From NCBI GenBank assembly GCA_003509235.1, contig DONH01000423.1, positions 1 to 16,089 of the forward strand: a DNA stretch of 16,089 bases, given 5' to 3'. The position numbers were made by a program, and so were the translations under genes. Below are positions 1 through 7,440 of the stretch, piece by piece (position 1 is the first letter of the stretch; every line of letters starts with the position of its first letter). The notes beneath the pieces are model-generated. The model worked only from the letters and a program-made list of their open reading frames with translations, did no database searches and was not told where the DNA came from. Source of the DNA: Planctomycetaceae bacterium (GTDB taxonomy: Bacteria; Planctomycetota; Planctomycetia; Pirellulales; UBA1268).

Positions 1-215
1 GAATGCCACTGTCACAAAAGATTTTCGGACACTAGAAGTCGCAGGAAACTGAGTCTAGACCAAAAACAAGTCGCAATGTGCGAAGTACATCATTCGTAGC
101 TTCATGCAATAGATTGGGAAAGATGGGCATTATGGTTATTCCCCAAGTCGATAAGAAGAGACTACAGTACATAGCATGTTCTAAGGGACCACATTGTCTT
201 GCCGATGTTGAATGA

Positions 216-1646
216 ATGGCTAATCGATTAAAAAACAAACAGCACATTGTCCTTATTGGTGGTGGACTTGCGGGTCTATCGGCAGCGGAATGGCTTCTCC
301 GGCAGGAATTGCCTCCAAAAGTAACTATTGTTGAATCGTCAGATCGACTTGGTGGTGTGATTGAAACTGTGAGTCAAGGGGAATGGCTCATAGAACGTTC
401 GGCAGATAGTTTTCTTTCTGTACGCCCTGAAGGAATTGAGTTAGTTGAGCGTCTTGGGATTACCAAGGAACTGATCAGTATCAATCCCGAAGCAAGGAGA
501 GCGCTTATATGGAGCTCACAAAAAGGTGGTGAAAGCGGCTCCCTTCTTCCAGTGCCACGAGGATTCAGACTGCTCGCTCCAGGGCGAATCATTCCGTTTT
601 TACGATCGAATATTCTTTCTTGTTCTGGTCGTCTGCGGGTTGCTGGAGAACGTTTTATTCCTCGGCGATCACATAAAGATCTTGATGAAAGTCTTGAGTC
701 TTTTGTCGTTCGAAGGCTTGGTCAAGAAGCATTTGATAAATTAGTTCAGCCGTTGGTTTCCGGTATTTGGACAGCTGATCCAAAGAAACTCAGCATGGCG
801 GCGGCGTGCCCAGAGTTCTTGAAAATGGAACAGGAATGGGGAAGTCTTACGAAAGGTGAAAAGAAGAGAGCCGCACAGGCAAATGGTACATGCGATTCAA
901 GCGGTGCCCGTTACGGGCAATTTGTATCTTTCAAAAGGGGCATGCAGACACTGATTGATGCACTTGAGGCTCGGCTTCGGAACGCTGGTGTTCTGGTGGT
1001 TCAGGATCATGTGAGATCCTTGCAGCGAGACAGTAGTGAATGGCAAGTTGTCCTTGGGAACCAGTCAATTCGAGCCAATGGAGTTGTGCTGGGAGTACCA
1101 GCCTCAACAGCTGCGACGATGGTTTCGACAGTGTCACCAAATCTATCAGCTGAATTAAAGAAGATTGAATTTTCAGGTGCTGCCGTTGTTTCGCTCGGAT
1201 TTGACCGACGAGATGTATCTCATGCCTTGCAAGCCGCAGGCATGATTATTCCAAAGGTTGCAGGCAAGCGAATTCTGGCCGCGAGTTTTTCAAGTAGTAA
1301 ATTTCCTGGCAGAGCACCATCTGGTGCTGTGCTTATTCGGACTTTTATAGGAGGAGCACTTGATATGAGTATTACGAGCCTCACTGATGAACAAGTCATC
1401 GAAAAAGTGCTTGTTGATCTTCGAACGACAATTGGTCTGCACGGTAGCCCATCAATAGTTCAAGTAGATCGATGGCACAGATCCATGCCGCAGTACAACC
1501 TAGGACATGTCGAGAGAATAAAAAAAATCCGGCAAGCTGAGGCAAAACTTCCGTCTTTTGGCTTAGCTGGAAGTGCGTATGAGGGCGTAGGGATTCCTCA
1601 GGTAATCCTATCGGGACAGACCGCTGCAGCCCGTGTAATAAAATGA
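216..1646 (+). CDS. hemY: Oxygen-dependent protoporphyrinogen/coproporphyrinogen oxidase (HemY/HemG/CgoX type)
   Basis: FAD-dependent oxidase that removes six electrons from a porphyrinogen late in heme synthesis. Seen: an N-terminal dinucleotide-binding loop GGGLAGLSAA at residues 15-24, the acidic residue ending the second strand (VTIVESSDRLGG, about 36-47), and the C-terminal FAD-contact motif GSAYEGVGIPQVILSG near 452-467. The length of 476 aa is normal for the family. An in-frame TGA lies immediately before the ATG, so the protein cannot start earlier, and the glycine loop requires a start near here. No clear Shine-Dalgarno is visible. Family knowledge: HemY-type enzymes use protoporphyrinogen IX, or coproporphyrinogen III in the coproporphyrin branch. 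Sequence alone does not settle which, so hemG or cgoX are equally defensible symbols. The downstream neighbour is convergent. No other certain heme gene is in view. Confidence 0.93.
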   Translation: MANRLKNKQHIVLIGGGLAGLSAAEWLLRQELPPKVTIVESSDRLGGVIETVSQGEWLIERSADSFLSVRPEGIELVERLGITKELISINPEARRALIWSSQKGGESGSLLPVPRGFRLLAPGRIIPFLRSNILSCSGRLRVAGERFIPRRSHKDLDESLESFVVRRLGQEAFDKLVQPLVSGIWTADPKKLSMAAACPEFLKMEQEWGSLTKGEKKRAAQANGTCDSSGARYGQFVSFKRGMQTLIDALEARLRNAGVLVVQDHVRSLQRDSSEWQVVLGNQSIRANGVVLGVPASTAATMVSTVSPNLSAELKKIEFSGAAVVSLGFDRRDVSHALQAAGMIIPKVAGKRILAASFSSSKFPGRAPSGAVLIRTFIGGALDMSITSLTDEQVIEKVLVDLRTTIGLHGSPSIVQVDRWHRSMPQYNLGHVERIKKIRQAEAKLPSFGLAGSAYEGVGIPQVILSGQTAAARVIK

Positions 1647-1688
1647 GTCTTCACTAGGATAAGCAAGCCTGGCTTAAGCCTGAAGATT
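1646..1688. terminator. Possible shared stem-loop between convergent hemY and small basic protein gene
   Basis: The 40-base gap between the two convergent stop codons folds on itself. AGTCTTCA (1646-1653) pairs with TGAAGATT (1681-1688) with one G-U, and GGCTTAAGCC (1671-1680) inside is a perfect 10-base palindrome. It touches both stop codons and could end transcripts from either side. There is no T-tract, so it is not a textbook intrinsic terminator. The fold is seen; the terminator role is inferred. Confidence 0.35.
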
Positions 1689-1899
1689 ACGTGCCTTCAG
1701 TTGCGTCTGGCTCATCCTTGGCCGGTTTCTTTTTCTTCATTGATATTTTTTGGACACGAACTTTTGCGAGACCAAGTGGACTCTGTCCCTCTTCCCACTT
1801 TTCCAGTTCTTTGAGTTTCGTTATCCGTTCTGCTCGGGTCAACACTCCTCGGTTACCACCACCACCTTTTCGGACTCGGAGGCTTTTGTTCATTGTCAT
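1687..1899 (-). CDS. Small basic protein, PVC superphylum signature family
   Basis: A 70-residue, lysine/arginine-rich protein. Seen: the N-terminal block MTMNKSLRVRKG, a central LTRAERITKLKELEKWEEG segment, the GLAKVRVQK motif, a KKKK run, and an acidic tail (DEPDATEG). This order (SL.v, vLTRaERi.kL, W.eg.s..GLpKVRv) matches from memory the small basic protein found across Planctomycetes, Verrucomicrobia and Chlamydiae. That family has been described as a PVC signature and suggested to bind nucleic acid or ribosomes; its biochemical role is not established. The first ATG is preferred over a second ATG two codons later because GAGGA (minus strand, 1909-1913) lies 9 bases upstream. A weak promoter-like pair lies further upstream. 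It is probably a single-gene unit. Confidence 0.85.
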   Translation of the reverse strand: MTMNKSLRVRKGGGGNRGVLTRAERITKLKELEKWEEGQSPLGLAKVRVQKISMKKKKPAKDEPDATEGT

Positions 1900-1923
1900 G
1901 GCGGGGATTCCTCAGCGTTTGAG

Positions 1924-1954
1924 ATAATATTTTTGGTAGAAGTGTTCGAATCAA
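1924..1954 (-). promoter_or_regulatory. Weak candidate sigma-70-like promoter for the small basic protein gene
   Basis: On the minus strand TTGATT (1949-1954) and TATTAT (1924-1929) are separated by 19 bases, in the 123-base gap upstream of the small basic protein gene. The spacing is longer than the usual 17, and planctomycete promoter consensus is poorly known to me, so this is only a suggestion. Confidence 0.22.
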
Positions 1955-2022
1955 GTCAAATCGACGTAAATAGACAAAAATCTAAGTGTAAATCACGTCT
2001 TGGGTCCTTCAAGCCCCATTCT

Positions 2023-2925
2023 CTAGTTCAAACGTGCAATTTTCCGAAGAAAATCTTCCATTGTGTCATGCCGGTTTTCAGGATCAGGCTTGAGACAGTC
2101 CATTATGGCCTCGGCTAGGCGATCAGGGATGTCATTGTCCAGTTCTCGAATATCTTGAACTGGTGTGTCATGAGCCAAAGCTGCACGAGCGTCACCACCA
2201 GGCCATGGTAACGTGCCACTACAAATTTCATAAGCAGTGACACCAAAGGAAAAGATGTCAAGTCGGTGGTCAGATTGTCGCCGTCGAATGACCTCTGGAG
2301 CCATGTAGTTTGGCGTCCCGGTCCGGTTTCCGGGTCGGAGGAACGCTGGCTTATTTGGAACAGAAAGACCAAAATCAAATAACGTAGTCTTGCCTTCAGG
2401 ACTCATCATCAGATTTCTTGGACAGATGTCACGATGAACAAACCCAGCCTCATGAACCGCAGCGACACCTTGTGCTGTTTGTCGAATTAAATCAATTCGA
2501 TTGTCTAGTGAGAGTGGATCGCCTCGCTTTAAGCGAAAGTGAACGAGCATACCATCCAGAAAGTTCTGGACGATGAACTGTCCGCCGTCGTGTGTTTTCC
2601 CATGCTCAAGGGTTTTGACTACATGGTTACCGACTATCAGTTGACTGATTTCACCCTCAGTCGGTTTGTTTAACCCTTTAAAGCGACTCTCTATTGGAGC
2701 AACCTTGTCCATATTTGGAAGCTTCAGTCCCACAGTATTGCCAGACTCTTTGTCACGTGCCTTGTAGAATCGGGACATTGTACCTGCAATGCCTTCACCA
2801 ATCGGTTCAAAACGCTGCCATACATGAACTTTGGAAGTCCCTCCAAAATTAAATAATGACCCTAGTAGGCTGCGGATGTTCATAAGCGAGGAAGCTGGCG
2901 AAAAATAAAATATATAGTCAGTCAC
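2023..2925 (-). CDS. Soluble Ser/Thr protein kinase, atypical HRDICPRN catalytic loop
   Basis: Eukaryotic-like protein kinase, 300 aa from a GTG start. Seen: glycine loop GEGIAG (43-48), VAIK-type lysine K68 in GLKLP, a possible helix-C glutamate E92, HRD at 164-166 followed by ICPRN, DFG at 184-186, and the GTPNYMAPE activation-segment end (203-211). The usual lysine two residues after the catalytic Asp is Cys168, while the metal-binding Asn171 is kept. There is no transmembrane segment or C-terminal sensor domain, unlike many bacterial kinases of this class, so it is probably cytoplasmic. The GTG overlaps the end of the upstream coiled-coil gene by 8 bases, suggesting translational coupling. 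An ATG at 2883, 14 codons in, is an alternative start that loses only residues before the kinase core. Its substrate is unknown. Confidence 0.9.
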   Translation of the reverse strand: MTDYIFYFSPASSLMNIRSLLGSLFNFGGTSKVHVWQRFEPIGEGIAGTMSRFYKARDKESGNTVGLKLPNMDKVAPIESRFKGLNKPTEGEISQLIVGNHVVKTLEHGKTHDGGQFIVQNFLDGMLVHFRLKRGDPLSLDNRIDLIRQTAQGVAAVHEAGFVHRDICPRNLMMSPEGKTTLFDFGLSVPNKPAFLRPGNRTGTPNYMAPEVIRRRQSDHRLDIFSFGVTAYEICSGTLPWPGGDARAALAHDTPVQDIRELDNDIPDRLAEAIMDCLKPDPENRHDTMEDFLRKIARLN

Positions 2926-3088
2926 TTTTCAGTGATGACATTTCTGCATGTGCCTTGGCGAGCTCCGCTTCGATTCGTGGAATTTCCGCAGGATCGTCAG
3001 GCTGTTCTTTTTCGGCAGTTAAAAGTCGTTGAAGTTTGGTGATTTTCTGCTGAAGAACATCAATTCGTTTTTTTGTTTTCTTATCCAT
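2918..3088 (-). CDS. Small coiled-coil protein, 56 aa, function unknown
   Basis: A 56-residue ORF starting ATG at 3088 and ending TGA at 2918. It begins MDKKTKKRIDVLQQKITKL and continues through a PDDPAEIPR break into EAELAKAHAEMSSLKSD. Both halves show leucine/isoleucine heptad spacing with alternating Lys/Glu, so a short two-helix or parallel coiled coil is likely. The codons are continuous from 34 bases after the CopD-like gene into the kinase start, which it overlaps by 8 bases. That arrangement and the helical composition argue for a real gene. I recall similar short proteins in planctomycetes but cannot name a family. A role as a partner or adaptor of the kinase is an inference from position only. 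No strong Shine-Dalgarno is seen. Confidence 0.65.
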   Translation of the reverse strand: MDKKTKKRIDVLQQKITKLQRLLTAEKEQPDDPAEIPRIEAELAKAHAEMSSLKSD

Positions 3089-3122
3089 GAAATTAGCCTG
3101 ACTGGAAAAGTCAATAAGTTAT

Positions 3123-3776
3123 TTATTCAACTCCGATGCGATCGGCTGATTCATCAGGAATGTCTGTGGTAGCCTGCTCACGGAAGGCAGATCCTGCCTC
3201 TGTGCTTTTGTACCGATTTTCTTCAGCAGTATCATTTGGAACAAAATCAACACCAAGTGCAACGCCGAGTTCTGCCCCGAAGGATTGATTAGGGCCTGTG
3301 TGCAGGTTGCGAAGCTGACCGGATAATATGATGATGGCAACAGCAAGACCAAGGGTCAACCCAAGCCAGCGAGCACGATCACTTCGTATCCAAGCCGTAC
3401 CGGAATCTCGGCCAACGAGCCCGCTTGCAAAATAGAAAACAACCAAAGCGAGAAGAAACTTAACGCCAAATATAGCGTGGTAACTTGTTTGCTTCATCCA
3501 CTCGCCATCTCCCCATCCTTGAGATTGAACAGTGCTGTTAAACAGAAGAAAGTTTGCCAGTCCGCTCACAAGAAGAAGCGTAATAGCGATAATAACCCAG
3601 GGCATCCATTTACGTTGAATACTTTCCTGCAATTTTTCACGACTGTCTTCTTCGGTATCAGCCAAGGCAGGCAAAAGAGCAAAGCGAGAAAAGCATAATC
3701 CTCCAACAAGAAGTACTGCCCCCAAAATATGCATCCATCGCAGCAGAAGTAAGAGGGCATCCATCGAGATTTCCAT
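3123..3776 (-). CDS. Four-helix membrane protein, CopD-like or HemJ-like
   Basis: A 217-aa integral membrane protein with four predicted helices at about residues 7-32, 59-80, 100-120 and 136-155, and a hydrophilic C-terminal tail. Seen: RWMHILGAVLLVGGL in helix 1 with His16, and YHAIFGVKFLLALVV in helix 3 with His100 and Lys106. Family knowledge: a helix-1 histidine followed by a G-rich face, and a helix-3 lysine, occur both in CopD copper-handling proteins and in HemJ-type heme proteins. I cannot decide between them, so no symbol is given. The ATG at 3776 is used; a second ATG at 3764 would shorten the product by four residues, and neither has a clear Shine-Dalgarno. It leads a probable three-gene unit with the coiled-coil protein (34 bases downstream) and the kinase. 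Confidence 0.8.
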   Translation of the reverse strand: MEISMDALLLLLRWMHILGAVLLVGGLCFSRFALLPALADTEEDSREKLQESIQRKWMPWVIIAITLLLVSGLANFLLFNSTVQSQGWGDGEWMKQTSYHAIFGVKFLLALVVFYFASGLVGRDSGTAWIRSDRARWLGLTLGLAVAIIILSGQLRNLHTGPNQSFGAELGVALGVDFVPNDTAEENRYKSTEAGSAFREQATTDIPDESADRIGVE

Positions 3777-4006
3777 GGGGAGGCATGTGGGATGTGTCTG
3801 AAAATAAGTATCAACACTTTTTTAAAAATGATGCTTTACTATCTTAGTTATCACAAGAGCTGGGTGTCCAACGAAGAAGGCAAAGGGCGTTCTGCAGGGG
3901 TGATTTGCTATCTGGAATATTTTTTTGGTTAATACTACGCGAGAGCGTCGTCGGCTGTTTGATTTGACTGTGGCTTTATTAACAAGCGCGAACAAGAGGA
4001 GTAGGT

Positions 4007-4501
4007 ATGTTTTCTCCTGATCATTTGAGTGGACAGCCAGCACATGAAAAATGGATGAGGGCTGCTCTCAGTGAAGCGAGGCAAGCAGTTGAGGAAGATG
4101 AGGTGCCTGTCGGAGCGGTTGTAGTTGCTGCCGGCCGAATTGTTGGTAGTGCTCATAACCAGAGGGAGCAGTTAGCGGATCCAACGGCTCACGCAGAGAT
4201 GATTGCTTTGACGCAAGCAGCGTCGTCATTGGGTTCTTGGAGGCTTATCGACTGTGTCTTGTATGTCACACTTGAGCCCTGCCTCATGTGCGCTGGTGCG
4301 ATCGTGCAGGCAAGAGTACCGGTTGTTGTGTGGGGTGCAGGCGATCCGAAGGCTGGTGCAGTTGAATCGCTCTATCATCTTTTCGAAGACTCCAGACTCA
4401 ATCATCAGGTCGAGCACGTGGGGCATGTTCTGGAGCAAGAATCCAGTGAACTGCTTTCAACTTTTTTTCGACAGAAGCGTGAGAAGCGTCGGCTAGAGTA
4501 A
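4007..4501 (+). CDS. tadA: tRNA-specific adenosine deaminase TadA
   Basis: Zinc-dependent deaminase that converts A34 to inosine in tRNA-Arg(ACG), needed to decode CGN arginine codons. Seen: the substrate-loop region [11 protein letters not shown] (30-40), the catalytic HAE with zinc ligand His62 and proton shuttle Glu64, and PCLMC supplying ligands Cys92 and Cys95. The C-terminal basic helix [10 protein letters not shown] is typical of TadA. The length of 164 aa is close to the 167 of E. coli. AGAGGAG at 3995-4001 sits five bases before the ATG, so the start is firm. It is a single-gene unit, divergent from the CopD-like gene across 230 bases in which I see no clear promoter, and convergent with citrate synthase. 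Confidence 0.95.
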   Translation: MFSPDHLSGQPAHEKWMRAALSEARQAVEEDEVPVGAVVVAAGRIVGSAHNQREQLADPTAHAEMIALTQAASSLGSWRLIDCVLYVTLEPCLMCAGAIVQARVPVVVWGAGDPKAGAVESLYHLFEDSRLNHQVEHVGHVLEQESSELLSTFFRQKREKRRLE

Positions 4502-4535
4502 AAGTGAATCCAAGAACTGCAAGCAAAGTGCGAAA

Positions 4536-5876
4536 CTATCTTTGATCGAGCGGGACAAATTTGCGGAGTGTCTCGCCTGAATAGATTTGCCGTGGCCGGC
4601 AGATTTTTTTTGTTGGACTTCGGTGCATTTCCATCCAGTGGGCAATCCATCCGGGAAGGCGTCCCATTGCAAAAAGAACCGTAAACATCTGTTCTGGTAT
4701 GCCCATCGCACGATAGATGACACCAGAGTAGAAATCGACGTTTGGGTACAGTTTACGCTCGATGAAGTAGTCGTCTCCACGAGCCACTTCTTCCAGTTGT
4801 TGTGCAATATCAAATAAAGGATCACAGCGATCAATTTTGGCGAGCAGTTTGTCACATGACGCTTTTATAAGTGTCGCTCTTGGGTCATAGTTTTTGTAGA
4901 CACGGTGTCCAAACCCCATCAACCGAAATCCAGAGTCCTTCTTTTTGGCAAGTTCTACGTATTTTTTTACGTTGCCACCATCCGCCACAATTTGTTCTAA
5001 CATCTCAACGCAGGCTTGGTTTGCGCCACCATGGAGCGGACCCCACAGGGCAGAGACACCTGCAGAAATACTTGCGAAAAGATTTGCATCGCTTGATCCA
5101 ACCATGCGAACCGTTGAAGTTGAACAGTTCTGTTCGTGATCGGCATGCACGATTAGAAGCATGTCAAGCGCCTCGGCAAAGTCCGGGTCTATCTCATATT
5201 CCTCGCACGGTACAGCAAACATCATCTGTAGGAAGTTTTCGCAATACGAGCGATCATTCCTTGGGTATATGAGGGGTTGTCCAATTGACTTTTTGTAACT
5301 GTATGCTGCAATTGTTGGAAGTTTTGCAAGCAGGCGGTGAACACTTACTTCAACTTGCTTCGGATCTCGAACATCCAATGAGTCTTGGTAAAATGTTGAA
5401 AGTGCGCCAACGACACTACCGACAATAGCCATGGGATGAGCATCACGAGGAAAGCCACTGTAAAAGCTTCGCATGTCCTCATGAATCATTGAGTGATTGG
5501 ACAAAGAATGGCGGAAATTAGTTAACTCGTCTTTTGTTGGAAGTTCTCCATAAATAAGAAGATAGGCAACTTCAATAAAATCACAACGTGCCGCAAGGTC
5601 TTCAATTGGATATCCCCTATAACGGAGGATTCCTTTTTCGCCATTGAGAAATGTGATGCCGCTTGTCGTTGATCCGGTATTTACATATCCCTCATCAAGT
5701 GTGATGTAGCCAGTGCCGGATCGTAAACGAGAGATATCAATCGCCTTCTCGCCTTCACTTCCGACGATGACTGGCAATTCGACATGCTGCCCATAGAGGG
5801 AAAGGTTTGCTGGCTCCTCGGATCGTGTTCCTGGCCAGGGCGTTGACCGAATTGAATTTGCTGTCGGGGCGCTCAT
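4536..5876 (-). CDS. gltA: Citrate synthase
   Basis: Condenses acetyl-CoA with oxaloacetate to citrate, the entry step of the TCA cycle; cytoplasmic. Seen: the N-terminal region ending GILRYRGYPIEDLA, the substrate-binding HADHEQNCSTSTVR segment, the catalytic histidine of GPLHGGANQ (about 280), the oxaloacetate-binding GFGHRVYKNYDPRA (about 322), and the catalytic aspartate of PNVDFYSG (about 379). The frame can be extended to a TTG at 5891, but the ATG at 5876 has GGAG nine bases upstream and gives 446 aa, the usual bacterial type-II size. It is convergent with tadA (34 bases) and 148 bases downstream of the parvulin gene on the same strand, probably with its own promoter. All key residues are present. 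A 2-methylcitrate synthase is less likely with no prp genes nearby. Confidence 0.96.
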   Translation of the reverse strand: MSAPTANSIRSTPWPGTRSEEPANLSLYGQHVELPVIVGSEGEKAIDISRLRSGTGYITLDEGYVNTGSTTSGITFLNGEKGILRYRGYPIEDLAARCDFIEVAYLLIYGELPTKDELTNFRHSLSNHSMIHEDMRSFYSGFPRDAHPMAIVGSVVGALSTFYQDSLDVRDPKQVEVSVHRLLAKLPTIAAYSYKKSIGQPLIYPRNDRSYCENFLQMMFAVPCEEYEIDPDFAEALDMLLIVHADHEQNCSTSTVRMVGSSDANLFASISAGVSALWGPLHGGANQACVEMLEQIVADGGNVKKYVELAKKKDSGFRLMGFGHRVYKNYDPRATLIKASCDKLLAKIDRCDPLFDIAQQLEEVARGDDYFIERKLYPNVDFYSGVIYRAMGIPEQMFTVLFAMGRLPGWIAHWMEMHRSPTKKICRPRQIYSGETLRKFVPLDQR

Positions 5877-5885
5877 GTGGCGGGG

Positions 5886-5889
5886 CTCC
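5886..5889 (-). promoter_or_regulatory. Ribosome binding site fixing the gltA start
   Basis: GGAG on the minus strand lies nine bases before the ATG at 5876. It overlaps the upstream TTG codon that would otherwise be the longest-frame start, which favours the shorter 446-residue protein. Confidence 0.6.
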
Positions 5890-5988
5890 AAGGTCGTGTT
5901 GAGCGATTATCAGACCACGTTTTCGGCCCGAGTGAACTCAGTCAAGTAGTTTAGTCCTCAAGCGACCTGTCAGCAATCGACCTCAATG

Positions 5989-6046
5989 CCGATAAGGTTT
6001 TGCTTTAGTTATGGACTAATCGTGCCGCTGAAGTGCACCTTATCGG
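5989..6046. repeat. Perfect 10-bp inverted repeat at the 3' end of the parvulin gene
   Basis: CCGATAAGGT (5989-5998) and ACCTTATCGG (6037-6046) are exact reverse complements separated by 38 bases. The loop holds a second small hairpin, TTAGT (6005-6009) with ACTAA (6015-6019). The right arm contains the TAA stop codon of the parvulin gene (6040-6042). It may be a transcript-end structure for that gene or a processing site upstream of gltA. No T-run follows, so intrinsic termination is doubtful. Confidence 0.45.
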
Positions 6047-7422
6047 GTGACCGATGGTCTTCCAGCTATTTTGGTGTTTTTCTGCTCTTCATCGAACACC
6101 GTCCATATTGGTGTCCGGTCTCTCAGCCTATCCAGATATTCTTTTCTTGCATTTTCTTGCTTCTCTCTGCGAAGGCCCATTCGGATGGCAACCTGCGCAT
6201 CAATAAAAGGTGTTCTCCCAGCATCGGATCGCTCAATGACTCGGATAATGTGAAGCGAAGTCTGATCATCTAAAATAGCACTGAGTTCACCAATTGGTAG
6301 AGAAAAGATTGCCTTGTCGATGACCTCTGAAACTAAACTACCCTGAGTGGTCCAATCGTAGAGCCCTCCATTAGAAGCTGTAGGGCCTTCAGATGATTCT
6401 TTTGCAACCTCCTCGAATGGGCGACCATTAAGAACATCATTCCCCATCGCAGCAAGTCGATTCCACGATTGATCTCTCGGCTGTTTTTGACTGATTCTCA
6501 CAGTTAACTGTTCGAAGCGGGCTCGCGCTGGAAACTCATATTGATCGAGATGATTCTGATACCAGGCAATCATTTCTGCATGAGGAATTTCTCCGGTTGT
6601 ATTTGCGTTTTGTTGTATCCATTCCTGCGCGAGGGCTCTCTCAAAAAACATTTTTCGCATGCGCCCAAGTGACTGACCTTGCGTCCGCAACAGTTGTTCG
6701 TACTCACGGACAGACCCCATTCCTGCAGCCTGAACCATTTGTGGTAGTTGTTCTTGATCAAATGCCTCATCTACTTTTTCACGAATCTCTGGGAAATTTT
6801 CTTCGGGTATCGTTCGACAAGCATCAACATAAACAAGAAGTGTTTCGAGGTGTTGATCAATTACCTGCTGATAAATTTTAAAGCGAAGTTCAGCAATTTG
6901 CTCAGGACGTAGTCCAGGAGAGACTTTTTTAATCCATTCTGACGCTGCCGGAGTCATTAAGTCTCCCGCGAGCACCACCTCAGGCCCGACACGAGCGACA
7001 ACCTGTGCCATATCAAGAGACTTCATGCCTGGCATCTCAGCTTCTACCGAGCTAGTTGGCTTAGCAGTGAATTGAGTTTCCTCGTAATCTGCGAGGACAA
7101 CATCACTCGAGCCACGATCCTTCTGTTTATGTTTGGTGTCATGAACGAGAGGGTTTCCGTCTTCATCGACAGGCTCTAGTGGCGCTCCCGGTCGTTCCAA
7201 AATACTCGAAAGTACATTTTTGCTGAGAGCTGATGGGATGCTTGTTGGCCAATCGGATGGCCTTGAGATTGACTCAGGAATAGTCGGCATAACAGGCTGG
7301 AACAGCTCTGGTATCTCACCAGAGGCCTGAGGCTCATCGGCTACCGTTGCACAATTTATACACAAGTAGATAGCGAGTGCATAAGTGATGGAGCGAGGAC
7401 ACAAGTAGTTCAAATGATACAC
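6040..7422 (-). CDS. Exported SurA/PrsA-like peptidyl-prolyl isomerase (parvulin)
   Basis: A periplasmic or envelope folding factor that isomerises Xaa-Pro bonds and chaperones exported proteins. Seen: an N-terminal hydrophobic segment (ITYALAIYLCINCATVADEP) fitting a signal peptide cut near residue 28, and about 100 residues of proline-rich, weakly conserved linker. A helical SurA_N-like region follows (about 140-270). Then a parvulin domain (about 290-400) has the recognisable FEEVAKESSEGPTASNGGLY core, the SLVSEVIDKAIFSLPIGELS strand-helix, and the LHIIRVIE end. The start is GTG, the first start codon after an in-frame TAA; no ATG lies nearby in frame and the signal peptide supports it. 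Length is 460 aa, similar to SurA (about 430) but with one parvulin domain rather than two. Substrates are unknown. Confidence 0.87.
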   Translation of the reverse strand: MYHLNYLCPRSITYALAIYLCINCATVADEPQASGEIPELFQPVMPTIPESISRPSDWPTSIPSALSKNVLSSILERPGAPLEPVDEDGNPLVHDTKHKQKDRGSSDVVLADYEETQFTAKPTSSVEAEMPGMKSLDMAQVVARVGPEVVLAGDLMTPAASEWIKKVSPGLRPEQIAELRFKIYQQVIDQHLETLLVYVDACRTIPEENFPEIREKVDEAFDQEQLPQMVQAAGMGSVREYEQLLRTQGQSLGRMRKMFFERALAQEWIQQNANTTGEIPHAEMIAWYQNHLDQYEFPARARFEQLTVRISQKQPRDQSWNRLAAMGNDVLNGRPFEEVAKESSEGPTASNGGLYDWTTQGSLVSEVIDKAIFSLPIGELSAILDDQTSLHIIRVIERSDAGRTPFIDAQVAIRMGLRREKQENARKEYLDRLRDRTPIWTVFDEEQKNTKIAGRPSVTR

Positions 7423-7440
7423 GATCGATGTAGGAGAAAG

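Noticed and set aside
1..215. Possible gene tail before hemY: frame ending in TGA at 50-52 (…TKDFRTLEVAGN), and a minus-strand 71-codon ORF at 32-247.
   Set aside because: Sixteen residues are too few to identify a family, and the minus-strand ORF overlaps the hemY start with no recognisable protein features.
1750..2118. A 122-codon plus-strand ORF over the small basic protein gene and kinase 3' end.
   Set aside because: It is antisense to a recognised conserved protein and has no identifiable feature or ribosome binding site.
3777..4006. Promoter-like hexamers between the CopD-like gene and tadA, such as TTGACT at 3964-3969.
   Set aside because: No -10-like hexamer lies at suitable spacing, so I could not support a promoter call.
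5877..5988. Candidate gltA promoter elements (TTGACT and GATAAT on the minus strand).
   Set aside because: The hexamers do not pair at an acceptable spacing.
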